DNA of 64,000 nucleotides from Dipylidium caninum (GCA_017562135.1 QEYB01001327.1:186001-250000); one strand, 5' to 3'; numbered from the stretch's first letter, positions 23,905-37,391 are shown. Translations and numbers: made by a program. Notes: a model not told the origin generated them from the letters alone.

Positions 23905-26900
23905 AATGAGGCTGTGTAGTTAAAACCAAATTGACAGTATTGGGATTCTTAAACACCACCATGAGCCGCGTCGTTAACACTAGCATATTCGACGGAACCG
24001 TAGTTGCCAAAATAATCACGCAACGTTGTATAACTCGTGCCTTCAGCCAGTCCATCGACAATAAGCTTACGGCATTAACTTTAGCAGCAGTAGAGATGTT
24101 AGTGACAACACCGCTAAAGAACAAAGAAGGTTACAGAACGAAGCTTCCCCCACAAAAGCCATTCATCCAAATAAAAACCTAACTCTGATCCACTATTTTC
24201 AGGTCTCTGAGTAATGAGTTTTAACCGCTGACCAGAGATATAATGTGGTTGAGCTTCAAAGCTTGACTAAGAGCTTCAGATTTCTTCAAAAAATAATGCA
24301 ACAACATTGACCCAGAATTTGACACAGCACCACGCCCCCATATTTGGAAAAGTAGGACTTCAGAGCATCTTCGTCAATTAACTTCCCGAAACCCTCCACG
24401 TAGAGTTTACGCTGAGAAACATCCTCAGAGAATTGACCGTTTGCAGAACCTCTTAAATACATAAAGTGGATGGTTTTGAAAAACAATATCTGAGTTTACG
24501 GCGATATAGGATTTCATAAACACTTCTCATCTAAGTATTTTCTATTTGCCTTTAAAGGTATTCAGGCTTTAAATACAGCGCGATACTCGTCCTGACCACG
24601 GCAACATGGATTACTAAGGTGGTGTCCACATACCTCTGAATTTCTGAATAAGTAGTATAATTGTGGCAGTTCACATGCTCAATTCTACTGACTATTTCTA
24701 GCCAAGTTTTTTGAGGATTGCACAAAAAAGTATTTTCCATTGTGCGTTAACGTAAGAAGGTTGCACCAAAGAATCGATGAGTGTAAGATTTCTACTTTTG
24801 TAAATTTAACAATCTGAAGTAAAATGCAAAATCGTTAACAGCACTACGCACCAGAAGACAAGGTCTCAAATGCGAATTAACGTCATGAGAATAAAAAAAA
24901 AAGCAAATTGATTCTTGACACCGCATTTGATATATTGACGCAGGACCATAGTACCCACAGCCATTAATGTTGACGAAACGTGGGACTGCTGAATGGTACA
25001 AACAGTCCGGAGGGATTTTCATCAAAAATTTTACAAACAATTCGCACTGAAACCCATTAGAATGTCTAACTTGAGACCTAAAAGTTATCACAAGTTCGTA
25101 GCGTTTCTAAATTCATATTAAAATTCCGGTGCCGATGCATCTTTCACAGTGAACATTTTCATAAAAATGAAGACATTTATAAGACCTGTGATGATTCAGA
25201 GCAGTCTCAGTTTTCAAAATGTGTAAACAAAAGATAGATATCATAAAAACTCAATTATCAGTAAACGCGACTACTAGATGACAACTAAATTGATTCTCTT
25301 GAGGACGTAAAAATGTGGGCAGTTTCTCCCAGTAGTGACAAAAACACACAAAATTGTGAGACGAAATGCACCGGTATCCACGGGCAGGTTAACAATGAGT
25401 TTAACAAAAAATGTGGAGAACATAAAACTTCTACGCGAATTTAAGTAAACTAATGAGTGTGCTAGTTCAAAGAGAGTTTGGGTGGTGTGTGTGTGTGTGT
25501 GTGTGTGTCTGTGGGGAAGGAAAGCCTAATTAAGGCTAGTCAGGTCACCAAAGGGAACTTTTGCAAGAATGGTTTTGAGTACATTATAATTTTGTGCTTT
25601 TCAACACCAGTGGAAGCGAATGATTTCGGTAGGAAATCAATGAGGACGGAAAAGTGATTTTCTCATGTCTAGAAGTTAAATACATGAACTAAGCTGAGTG
25701 TAAAAGATGATACAAAGGGTAGTACAAACGTTTTCTCATGTGTGTAAAGCACCACAGTAGAGAATTCCATTCCAAAGCAGTCATAGGGTAATACATTGAA
25801 GAAATGTGTTGTTAGCAAAAGTGGCGTCAAAGAAGGCGCAACTAAAGCTTGCACTTGAGCACACTCAAATAGCAAGCAGTTTTGTATAAATATGCAGGCC
25901 GACTACCATAAAATAAAAGAACCACCTTAATCGGAAGAAAAACCACTCCTAAGTTTCATTTCATAAAACAAATACTTTAGCGGCAAAAAACTTACAGCGG
26001 TCCCGGTTCGTTGGCACACTTTGAAGCCTGCTTTTCGGGTTCAGAAGATAGCACCTCCACCATATTCTCGTCAACATTCAACCAGTGGGCCATAATAGCC
26101 AATTTAGCCGTTTCAGGTCGCTCGAAAACCACAAACTGCATAACCTCTGTTAAACATAATTTCAACACCTTCTACCGGACCTAACACCGATAGAGCAACC
26201 TTCAACGACTTCTCCGTCGTCATTTTCGAAATCCCGACCACATACACCACCTTCCTCTGCTCTTCACCCGCATCTGGAGCCACTGGTGACTTTACATTCT
26301 TTCCACTTTGATACCCCGAAGTCTTTCGCCTGTAAAGTTATCAAAACATTGTTGTAAATTAATTCGCCATTCACAAAACGAGTTCCAGAACATTGTTCAA
26401 CTGCTTCTTCCACATCAATGCTTCAGTCACATCGCGTACTTCCTTCCCATTCTCCAACCACACTTCATGCATACCCCGTTATCGTATTCAAACATCCTCT
26501 TTGTTGATCCTTGAAGGACCACTTTGTTACGTCGAATAGACTTCAGTAAAGCCATGACTTCGTTCCCTAACCACACATCAAACATCGCACACACTCACGC
26601 AACATTTAGTCATTTTAACCGTCACATCTCCTTCAGCTTATTCAGCTTTCACGTAACACCCACGTGCATCGTCCTACTTACGACCATCCAAAGCACCATT
26701 CTCACAATGCGACAAGTATACTGAGCTTGACAGTCACACGTGACGTGTAGTCTGTCGAGCGCCTTTAGCGAGAACAAAAAAATTTGAGTAAGATTTCAGT
26801 GAAACTGTATGAACTCACACTTGAACAGGATGCACCGATTTGCCCGGCACGAAAGGCAATAATTCTACTTTCTTCCCGTCCACATCGAACCAGTGCGTTG

Positions 26901-27986
26901 AGATTGCCAATTTCGCCGTCTCGGGTTGTTCAAACGTCACCACGGCAAAACCCCTGTTGGGGGGGACACCAACGTTCTTCACTGGGCCCAACTGTAATAG
27001 CGCTAACTTTAATGACAGTGCCGTCGTTTTCTGCGACAGACCGCCCACAAAAATCCTCGCGTTATTTTCACTTAACGACGAAACAGGCCGTGGATGGATT
27101 GCATTTGATTGTGATTGGGAACCTGTTCCTTTCACCTTAGAAGCATTTGTAGGACCTTGGTTTTTCGCCATTTTTCGACTATAATGAGAACATGCACATC
27201 AAACCCTTTTCAACCTCTCGTCAGACTAAATTCAGTTTAGTTACAATGCTCTATCTTCTTACGTTAAGAAAACACTGTCCAAAGCACAATGCCCCAACTA
27301 ATCGCTGACCCCACCTAACAGAAAGTCGTCAACCCTAATTTTTATTCAGCATTCTGCGAGGTGACCTTAGCTGGCTTGGCCTAGACTATGGTCAATCCGT
27401 GCTACCGTGATGTAACAATTTTATTTGAGTGCTGTTCGTCAACTCGTTCACTGCTGAAAACGCAGCAAGCACAGCCTGCCAACCCACAGACATGCCAAGT
27501 ACCACATTTCATTGCTCTGAATTCATTTAGTTTTTGTTTAGGACAAGAGTTTAAATAAGCAGTTAGGGTAAACTTGTGTCCGTCCCATTGTACAAAAGTT
27601 TTTTTTGCATTCAAGCACTGGGTATTAGAAAGGAAAAAAAACAATGGAAAAACGTACTGTTCCTTGGGACAAACGCCTTGACTGAAACTGTAGCGCCGCA
27701 AATATTTTGCACGGGTAAGGAAAGAGCCTTGAGAACGGATTCTTCATCCTTAAAGGTAACATAACCTATATGGCGATGTTGTTGTACAAAAGCGTTTGTA
27801 ACAAGCCCATAACGAGAGAAATACGCCTTCAGTAGTACGGCAGTGACCCCCGATGGAAACACCAGCAACGAAAATCTGCTTGGACGCAGGAGCGCTCTCA
27901 TTCACTGAAAATTCATTAGAACTGCCTAAGGATAGGACGGACCTATAATGAAAAAAGTATGCCTTCAACATGGTGGTACTGGTCAT
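23905..27986 (-). pseudogene. five-RRM gene, copy Bii, 3'-truncated
   Basis: Exons by homology: 27658-27986 (RRM-A), 26819-27178 (RRM-B), 25996-26329 (RRM-C), 24183-24451 (RRM-D), about 23905-24111 (RRM-E). RRM-B is intact (360 bp, ARIFVGGLSQK) and almost identical to the copy at 52047-52406. RRM-A has an extra A and a missing base that shift and then restore the frame; RRM-C has one extra base and RRM-D two. The tandem join at 23904/23905 removes roughly the last 15 codons of RRM-E, including the stop: after LVLTTQPH the reading runs into upstream-of-T1 sequence. This copy is therefore probably not functional even if the indels are errors. Confidence 0.65.
25485..25508 (+). repeat. GT microsatellite (copy Bii)
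   Basis: About 12 GT units at the same intronic position as 19355-19377, with slightly different flanking GG spacing. Confidence 0.9.
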
Positions 27987-29418
27987 CTACCGAATATCAC
28001 CTGCAAAAATGAGCTTGCGGCACAGGAGCACCGAAATGTGCAGTCCCATCCGCTTAAAATGCATCAGTACAGCCGAAGGATAAGTGAACTCGCCCCTGGA
28101 ATTGCTCTCTTTTTAACAAAATCTCACAATATAGTTTGCAATTATCGCAAAATTTCTTCTGTTTCTCATCTGGCGATGTTTAAAATTAACAAACTAGGAT
28201 TTCACAACTTTTTGTACTTATAAGATAATACTTATTGTACCTGCTCAGACTCCGTCCTTTTCACATTGTTCTCCGCTTGTTAACGAGAGTTCTGAAGGCT
28301 CTTCGACCACCTAAATGGCAAGACCAAAGAGAGTCCTTTTCTCAAAATGAGTTCTCTTTGTTGGCTATAGATCGCTTGGCAGGTCACTGCAAGTTATAAG
28401 ATCATTTCTCATTTGCGATAGCTCATCTAAATTCTGTGAATAGTAAACAAATAACCCATGCCTTTTAGTGATGAATTAGGAATTACATCCGACGTCACAA
28501 GGCAAAGTGTTTCATTTAGCAACAAACAGATGTGGTGAATTTGCACTCAGTATTCCTTAATGGTGTTCGTTAAACTACAGACGTAGTGATAAACATTTTT
28601 GGACATCGAAGCACGAACATCTTGGGGCTCCGAAATAGTCTGCACAAGTGACGCCTTCTAGGCTTACTCCTTTCTCAGTACTGATTTGTTTCGTGTGATA
28701 GGTGATTTAAAGAAAATAAAGAGGCGTGGGCCAGATTCCTCTGGTTATTTTCAATAATACTCCATTGCAGTTAAGAATTTTCACATCAACATGATTCGTT
28801 TCCTAGTTTCAGCTGAAGTGTGCAAATAAGTTTCAATTACGCTTCAGAATCCTTTTATTCTTAATTCAACAACTCTATTGGGAAGTTTTACTTCCATGCA
28901 GGAAAGACGAAGCCCGACCGACAAGCGAATCGGATCCTAGTCCCTATTTAGTAGCATCATAAAAGGCCCAAGACTGCCAAAGTAAAGTCTAGCTACATGT
29001 GGAATGGTGGACCTTGACTGATTATTTGTTATCACTTCCTTAAACTATCTGAAACTGCTCCAAGGTTTGTTTCTCCATCAAAATAAGGAACCACTTCACA
29101 GATTCTATTATGATATAAAGCAATCTTCTTTTTCCTCGCCTAGTTTATCTCAGTAATCTATAGGCCCAAACTGGCCATAAGATCAAAGCGTTCTTGACTC
29201 CACTGTTTAGGGACTTCTGACGAAACTATAAATAATCACACAAATAACTTCTCAAATCCTAGTTGATAAACAGAGGCAGAATTCAATTCGCTAAGGTTCA
29301 TGCGATTGTTTCGAAAAACTGAGTGTAACTAGTGCGAAAGGCCCTTGGTTTTAGCAGATTGAGAAAGGCGGTGGAATAAAAGTAGTGTGAGGGAGAGGTA
29401 ATTGATTAATGAGCTTAC

Positions 29419-29713
29419 CTTAGACGAATGTAACTTCCAGCATTTCAGACAGACGGGTTCCTCGCAATGAAGACAATCGCGTAAACTGGGAGCGGGGATT
29501 TGACAAAGGGGGCAGACAGATATAAGGCTTCGACGTTCCTCCACAAGATGTTTATTAACCTGTGCCTCAAGCGCCGGGTTTGGTTCTGCTTGGGTCAGAG
29601 GATAGAAGTTATCACAGTTAAAACACCGCACTTCTCTTTGATCGGGACGCGTTACGAGGCAGGGCTCCAAACAGAAAGAGTGCTCGCAAGGCAGGGTGTG
29701 TGGAGAAAGTAGG
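29419..29713 (-). CDS. T1 RING/B-box exon, copy Bii
   Basis: A 295-bp exon after a TTTTGTAG acceptor, ending at GTAAGC. It encodes the second half of a RING finger (LPCEHSFCLEPC, then VRCFNC), a linker (ALEAQVNKHLVEERRSL) and a B-box-like zinc site (CPLC, DCLHCEEPVCLKCWKLH). The spacing C-x2-C-x7-C-x2-C-x4-C-x2-C-x3-H fits a B-box. By analogy with T2, the first RING C-x2-C should lie in a short upstream exon, which I could not find. Likely a TRIM-like ubiquitin ligase fragment. It is almost identical to 54681-54975. Confidence 0.65.
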
Positions 29714-29988
29714 CTACAAAATTAGTTTATGCGAATGAATCAAACGTTTCGCTGCAGCTACGCAAATGTGAACTGATCCACAAAACCTTGATGATGAGAC
29801 AGTTTACGGGATTGAATCGATGTCTTGGCTGTGAAAAAAAAGAGCCTCTGATCTAGATAATCGCATAAAACGCGAGTTCTCTGGTACCTGCTTTTATGGA
29901 AACTCGAAGTCAACTGCAGGAAATTAAATGGTAATTTGGTTGATACAGTTAATGTCATCATTTACACTTTAATTTGCGGTATCCAATG

Positions 29989-32900
29989 CTCCTTCAGTAG
30001 TTTCGACAGAACCTCTTACCGGAAGCCTACTTCTCACGTAAAAGATATGCACTGAGACAGGACAACAAATACGGAAACTTAGCCTAATGATACCAGTTTG
30101 GTATAAATAAACCGAAGAGCAGAATTATTATTAGACTCATATCCTACAACAAGTCAGTATATCTTAGACAGAGCTTATAATACTTGGGATATCTTCAACT
30201 ACACCGATATAACCAGATGACTTAGGTACGAGAGCATGATAAAAATGCTCCCCATACCTCCTGACAACTCAAGACGGTAACGGTTACCGCAGTAAACTGA
30301 AGTGAAAGGCGCCTATGTAGATAATGTTTAGGAATGAGTAAGACATGAAACAGAATTTTGTATAGACAGAAGGGCAGCATTTAAGATTTTACTACATAAT
30401 GGCTTCATTCAGCTAGGACAATTGATGAACACCCTACAGTGCGAGAAAATTGACTCTCCGCTCAGTTTTTAGATTAACTACAGTGAAAAACAATTCTGAG
30501 CCACGGAATGAGCCAGTAGAAGACAACACAAGAGTTCAAAAAAACAGTAACAGTGGATTTGTGCATGTTTTGGGATTAAAAACAGTAAGGAAAATGAAGG
30601 AAAAGTGAAATTGAGCTTGCAATGTTGAATGTTAGATCCAAACCAAGGCGTGAACAACGCCGATCTACGGTGATTGTAAGAACAGGCATCTTCTAATATT
30701 GAATGAAAATACAGAGATCTCTAGAAGCAGAATTACGGTAAAATAAGTAATTATGGACACGCCCATTTATGGAGTTTTATCTGATAAAAAAGAGTAAGAC
30801 TTGCAGTACATCTTCCGAATCTCAGGTACCTAACTTGAGGTTCCACGTGGATTTTGCCTCATTGTCAGAAAATGTTCAGCAAAAGCTTATCAGAGGAATA
30901 CAAGGTTCTATCGATGCTATAATAAGTGTTGATATGCTCAAAGGCTTCTGGGGATATTATTACATACTCCTGTAAAAGAAAAATTGAATAAAGAGCCCCT
31001 CGTGGTGACCGTTGGGGTGAGTGGGTTAGGGCACTCGAAGTAAGTTCTAAATCAAGGCCCTGGGATAAGGGCTGACTATCCACACTAAAAGTTCATTCCC
31101 TTGACAAAAACGAAAAACGGCGGTATAAGTATGGCAAAAACCTCACAAAATTCAACGAGTGAATAAAGTTCTGGATGACAAATATATTTGGCACAAGGCA
31201 TAGTCTCCCCACTTGATGTTTACTGAATTGTCTTCTAAGGAAAATCCGTAATATCGGTGCAGGAGGCTCGCTAACACACGCGGTAAAAGTTGTAAAAAGC
31301 GGTGAACAATACTTATTCCCACTAAACTACTTTCATGCTATTTCATACAACGAAAACGAAACAGTAACTTTAGATAGCAATCCCCTCATCTACTTCTGAG
31401 CTCGAGCAAGGCTTCAGTCAAAATTGGATTAAACACCGGGCGAACTCGAATCATATCAACGTATTATGGGGCAACAGAAAAATTGGTTTACTTCAATGAA
31501 GTCAAAAAACGTAATCGCCAAAAAATTCCCTTGCCTTCAATAATGCATTCCGATCAGTCAAAGTACAAAGTTACTGGCAACACAGTTACGCGAATTTCCT
31601 ACTGGAAAAATTTGATAACATTGTTACCGCCCCATAATTTGACAAGTGGATGGGAATCCATCTCAAAGCGGTAGAGCTTAGTCTCCTAGTAGAGGACTAA
31701 CTTTGTGAAAAAGGGTATATGACTATTTTGTGTAAATTTAGTGTAGTCAAACGCATGTGGCACCATCGCTATCATGAAGAGATGTCTACTGAACCCCGGT
31801 GATGAAAGTTCGTAGCTTTTTGTGCTCTATGAAAAAATATGGCATTCAACATGGTTCAACGTACAAATACCCTAAAAGGGTTAACCTCAGAATGAAAGAT
31901 ATCTGGCACATGAAACCCAAATTAACTACTCATAGTGAAGAGAAATTAATAAGAAAATTGTACAATAAAAATAAGTCAATCCTCGCCTCGACCGAATATC
32001 CACGTCACAGTGTAGCCACTGGACTCGTGCCAGTTATTTCCCGGTGCTTTAGGGAAGGATACTTACTATTTCCCACATACGCCACATAACAGACCACCCG
32101 ATTGCCCGCCTCGAGAGGTTGCATGCAGACTCCCACTAGGCGAAGTTAAGGCTACAAATAAGACCTCGAATGCCTCATTGGTTCCCCAACTTGCGAAGTT
32201 ATTGGTTAAAAGGCAAACAAACCAAAATAATTGGTTGGCCACAGCACGCGCAGATAATTAAATGTCACTGTGGCTTAAGACAATCAATGCTTCAGTATGT
32301 AAGCACTGACAACAAAGACGTGCGACCAATCGTTCAACCGACACAGAAAAACACAATGAGAAATGTTTATTTAATGACATTTCCTACTTCTGTTCGATCT
32401 ACTCTGTGTGAAACACAACTGAAAGCCCTGGAATAATTCTGCTCATTGTATTGTTGGGCGACAAGCAAGACGATTAGAGATGTAGTTGTGCCGGTGGTAG
32501 AATCGAATCAAGACAGAAGTCTGAATTTGGATACCCAAATTGAACAAGCAAACAGATGCTAATGGCAGCTATATTGATCAGAAAACAGTTCTGTGATGCG
32601 TTTACGCCCAAAACGCTTGTGTCGTGGATCTACACACAGCAACCGAAATCACCCCTGCTTCAATCGTGAGAATGGGTGGCTGCCGACAACGGAAAAAATC
32701 ACGTTTAACGTTTAAGGCAAGTATCTACAATTAATTTTCCAGTTCATTTAGATGAATTTCAAAATTAATAATAGGCAAACTTTAATATCCCCGAGATTCC
32801 ATACCGAGAAAGGTGTCGGACAGGCTGTAGGAAAATGAAAAACAGTAGCTTTATACCGTAACTACAATTGCTTTTATAAAAAGGCAACTACAGAACCGCG

Positions 32901-33393
32901 AGAGATTAGCCGGTTTTTAATGAGGTAATGAATGTAATCACGTATTATTTGAACGAAGAAAGAGGGGAACATAACTTCTTGACCGGCGTCCTTGCGGTTC
33001 TACTTTGATCAGTTTTCCCTGAAAAGCGGCAAAAAATAACTAGGCTTCAAGAAACTTAATGAAAGCCTTCATTAGACGGTAGAGGACGGTTTAGTTAACT
33101 CGCATACATACTGTAAGCAAGCGTAACGACAAATACTCAGTTAACCAAAGGCGAAGTTTGATTTCTACGTGCTACATTCATTGAAGCATAATGAGATTAA
33201 TGCGTTCGTGCAAGAACCACTTAGCTTGTTATGCAGAAAAATCTTTAAACACTGACAGTTAAGTCAAGCTCTGAGAGCTCAGAACTGGTAAATATAGGTA
33301 AGTAAGCCTCAAAACTAACGGCTGCTACTCCTACAGACAAAATGGATTGGAGAAACATTAATGCACGAAATCAACATTGAAGCAAATGTAGAA
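29989..33393. other. block C left part, no supported gene
   Basis: Plus-strand open frames here (30769-30975, 31483-31674, 31799-32089, 32170-32436) have no recognisable domain, and several are broken in the second copy at 55.3-58.7k. The stretches 31206-31680 and 32690-33240 are almost identical to the second copy; the rest differs by several per cent. By position it is the 3' flank of the decayed RRM exons. Confidence 0.45.
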
Positions 33394-34508
33394 TTACTGT
33401 ATAAATCCATTTAAAGCCAAATTCGCGTAGGACTCCCAAGTCTGCCATGCCAGTTCAGAGGATTGTACCTCCACCATATTCTTATTACCAATCAACCAGT
33501 GGACGGAAATAGCCAATTTAGCCACAACGACATAACTTCTATCGCGCAAAAATCCTGCCTCTTCCGCCCAATTCAACAGTGAAGGAAGTCTTCAAAGACC
33601 TCTTCGTCGTCCTTTTCAAAATAACAACTAAATAAGCACATTAATCTCCACTCATATCCGGAACCAATGACGACTGAGATGATAGCGACCGACTTTCGCA
33701 ACACGGCGTCTTCACCTTCGCGCCATTTTGAGACGTCAAAGTCTCTCATCCACAAATACGTCAAACATCGTTCCAGCGCAATTCCTATGCACAACATGAA
33801 TGCCTACTTGTCTTCCTACTCTCCTACCATCAGGGTATCGGCGTTAAATGCCACCACATACATATCTACCCGCATTCAGGATAGACTTAAAGCACAGTAC
33901 ACCACGGTGGTGATGCACACTCCCAATTGTCTGATCAAAGCCTTCTCTTTGCCGGCCGATAAAATCACCTTGTAAACCCCACCACACACTCCACATCACA
34001 ATCATCCACTCAACATTCATTCATTTTCCTCGCCACATCCCCTGCAGCTTATCCGGCTTGCACGTCACATTGAAGTGCATCTGCCCACTCACGACTGTTC
34101 AGAGCACCATTCGCATAATGCATTTTAATGAAGCTCGTATAAACCCACTTTTGAACGGGATGCGCCGATTTCTGCGGCACGAATGGGGAAAGTTCTACTC
34201 TCTTTCCATCCACATCGCACCAGTGCGTTGAGATTGCCAATTTCGCCGTCTCGAGTTGTTCAGACGTCACCACGGCAAAACTCCTGTTGAGGGGGGTATT
34301 AACTTCCTTCACCGGACCCAACTGTGATAGCGATGATATTAAAGATTGTATTGTCGATTTATACGATAAACAGCCCACAAAAATCTTCGTGTCATTTTCC
34401 CTCAACGGCGAAGCAAGTCGTGTCTGGGATGCAATTGGTTGAAATTGTGACCTCGTTCTCCTCACCTTGGAAGAGTTTGTAGTACCTTGCCTTTTTGATA
34501 TTCTTCGA
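33394..34508 (-). pseudogene. decayed RRM exons 3' of T2 (first copy)
   Basis: Two relics of the five-RRM gene in the same order and strand. At about 34150-34508 is a diverged RRM-B: SPLRENDTKIFVGCLSY, LSQLGPVKEV, LETAKLAISTHWCDVDGK; it is still open, although its donor is weakened. At about 33394-33640 is a broken RRM-C: DRSYVVV, AKLAISVHWLIG and NMVEVQSSE remain, but the 5' part is frameshifted and the ETAKLA helix has lost codons. No RRM-A, D or E is recognisable nearby. The relics show that the unit ancestral to T1/RRM and T2 already paired RING/B-box and RRM sequence. Confidence 0.65.
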
Positions 34509-35458
34509 CTATATTGAAAGCATGTAGACCAAACCCTCTTCTACCTCTCATCAGGTTAACTTAAGGTAAGTTATGCAACACCAGCTTCTTACGTTAAGTT
34601 ACCAGCATATTTCTCTGAAGAAATTAGCTGTCAACTATTCCCTGACCCCACATCTAGAGGTCGTATTTGTAAGACAATAAACCATTAACTCTAATTGTTA
34701 TTCAACTTTCTCTGAGTTGACCCTAGGTTGGCTCGTCCTAGACCGTGGTCAATCTCTGCTGTCGGCTGTGATAATTTTACTCGTGTGCTATTCGTCAATT
34801 CGTCCTCTGCTGAAAATGCGGCAAGCACAACCTGCCAGACCACAAATATTCCAAGTGCCACAGTACTTTTTTAGCACAAATGCATTGAAACAAGCACTAA
34901 TTATAAATTGGTCTAACTGCGAAAATTGTATATTAACCATCTGGTCTCAGGTACATTTATTATAATGTGATTAAGTTAACGTCTAACGTCAATTACAGCC
35001 GGGACTGTGCTATCCACACCACACACCACACCTGTAATTTGAATAATTGTGAATCAAGTAATTTGGTTTATATAAGCAAATAATGAATGGAAAGGTGATT
35101 AATGAAGAAAGTAACATGGACAAAAAGACAAGAGGTTGAGAAAATGTCCCCTTACTCCTAAGATTGAAAGAGGCTACTTTTACGAAAGTAAGGGCTATAG
35201 GTTGACGGCAACCCATACAATGATTAGTGCGTCTAGCCCTTTGGAGCGCAAATAAGCCATATCTTCCTGTGGTTTGTCATGACGATATAGTTACTGGAAT
35301 GTTTTCATCATGTATCTTCATCTATTTTAAACCCGAATATTCTCATAAACTACACATTCCAGTGGCTCGTAAAATAATCTTGCAAGGGAGCGACTTACCA
35401 ATTCCTGTTGGACTTCGATAACCAAATGTGCAACATTCAACACCCCTTCCCCACTCAC

Positions 35459-37391
35459 CTTCGATTTTTCTCGTTAGACGGCGTCACATGAGAAGGTTGG
35501 ACCAGTGTGTCAACAATAAGAAGACGGATTTCATTCAAGTGGAGAATAATCTAAGGAAAAAGGTACGTAAATTTCATCATGTTCAAATTTCCTCCTCAAC
35601 TTACCTTATCCTTGTCATATACAGTAAATTTTGTAATCGGTGGGGACTGTAAATTCTGAATCGTCTCTCTCAAGGACTCAGCGTCCAGCCAGAATTTTTG
35701 CAACTGCGTTCTTCTTTTGATTAATGATAACAAATCCTGTTGAAGAAAAATATAGACAATAAGCTTACTTTGAGGTATACATCGGAGTCAATATTCGCCT
35801 TTAATAAATCGGCCGAGAGTTTTTCTACAGTGACCTTGATCTTGTTGAGATTTTCGATTCCAACTTCATAGGTATTTTCCACGGTTAAAGTAGCACTTTG
35901 TAGAGCCTCATTCGCGGCTTTCTTTAACTCCTGAATTGCTTTACCTATGGCATCCACGATCTCCATCTTTGCCACCCTTTCGCTATCTTCAAGCGATAAT
36001 TCCGAGTTTCCAGACTTTTGTTTATGCGTTTTCAAAGCAGCCATTTCTCGAGACAGCTCTCCTAGCTTGGTCTTCACCGTCAGGCTAAACTGATTACATA
36101 GATAAAAATAAAACCAGTTTGTACGTGACCCCCGTAACTCGCGTATTTCAATTCAAATCGACACAAGATTGATCGAGACTAAAAGAAAGTGGACAAGTGC
36201 AAGATGGGCTCACATGGGCCTGTCAAAGACTAGTCTGGTTCTTTCCTTATCTCATCAAATACTTCTGTGGTAGATTTTACAGTAACGGATACATGACTTA
36301 ATAACAGAAAGCTCCAGCATGCTACAGCACTGTATCGACATGCAGGGATAAGGGGATATTTCGGGCCAAATCTACCCTTTACAAATACTGCAGTTTTTTC
36401 ATTCATTCATGATTCAAACAAAATTTACTCGACTACAATGGATTGCTCGCAGTTGAGACACAATATTGTCAAATAGTGGCGTTAAAACGAACGGTATTCG
36501 ACCGATGTTGCAGAAAATGTTCCAAAATCAAGCCCAATCAGCCCAACAGTCCAATAAAGCAGGTCACACCTCGATTAAAATAATCAACGCTTACGTCATT
36601 GAAGTGAACACTGTGGCAATCTTCACAGATGTTTCTATAGCAATGATGGCAAAAAACGCAAAACATCAGTTTCAAATAATTTCTGACACTCGCTACACCT
36701 TGCAGAAGATGCAGCAATGTTGGAAACCTCTTGATCATCCGCAAACTTAGCATCGGTTTCAGTTTCATTATTTATTTTTTTTTTCAAAAAAGTGCCTGTG
36801 TGTTAAGTAGGCCAGAGTTCCGCTCCTACGGAATAATCGGGACTCAAATCTGTCGCATTAAAGACCTTTTGACACTTGACGCATTGTGTTTTGGTAGATT
36901 TCGGAGACGGCAGGAGGCAAGGACGCAAGCAGAACGTGTGTCCACATGGGAGATTATAAGGATTTTTGATTCTAATAGGTATAACAGTACAAAAAACCAA
37001 CTCGGTTTGTGTATATATACCTATTTCTGGTAAAAGGAATAAAGTTAGAAAACAGCTAATAGCAGGCAAAGTAGTACATTCATGGTAGGCGTAATATGCC
37101 AATTTATGCATTAAGGCTAAAATAACCCACTCTATGCAAACTATTGCCATGTGTATTCGATTGTTTATTAGAGGTAGAAAAAATAGCAGACTGCGAAAGG
37201 ACCTAACATTACGATCGGCAAATAATAGTAAGTGCACCATAGAATTTTCAGAATGTGTTAAGGTATTCAAGCTGGTGTATTGATGCAGAATATCAGCAAA
37301 GCCATAGATTAGCAAGTTCGGAATTTGAATTGTAGAATTTTTCTTACATCTTGCTACAAACACCACAAATAAGATTGTCTGAGACAGACAT
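35459..37391 (-). pseudogene. T2 RING/B-box/coiled-coil gene, first copy, broken in exon 2
   Basis: Exons by homology to 60698-62726: 37348-37391 (ATG, RING start; same as the second copy), 36595-36971 (RING end and B-box), 35769-36089 and 35605-35736 (coiled coil) and 35459-35550. Exon 2 is 377 bp instead of 373 bp. Around 36770-36795 a long A/T run replaces the Glu-Lys-Glu-Ala stretch and brings in a frameshift and TAA, and several zinc-site neighbours differ. The coiled-coil exons are identical to the other copy. It could be a disrupted allele or paralogue, or a badly called stretch. Confidence 0.65.

Larger units (their letters stand above)
23905..29988. repeat. 6.1-kb tandem unit, second copy (Bii)
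   Basis: This is a head-to-tail repeat of 17767-23904. The join reads GGTATTCCAATGAGGCTG, in which AATG is shared by the unit end (CCAATGCTCC at 29983-29992) and the unit start (ATAATGAGGC at 17765-17774), a 4-bp microhomology. The homologous single unit in the second 31-kb copy is at about 49154-55251. Confidence 0.85.

Noticed and set aside
31483..32436. Series of plus-strand frames that might be a mobile element
   Set aside because: No reverse transcriptase, transposase or integrase motif, no terminal repeats, and the frames are broken in the second copy.
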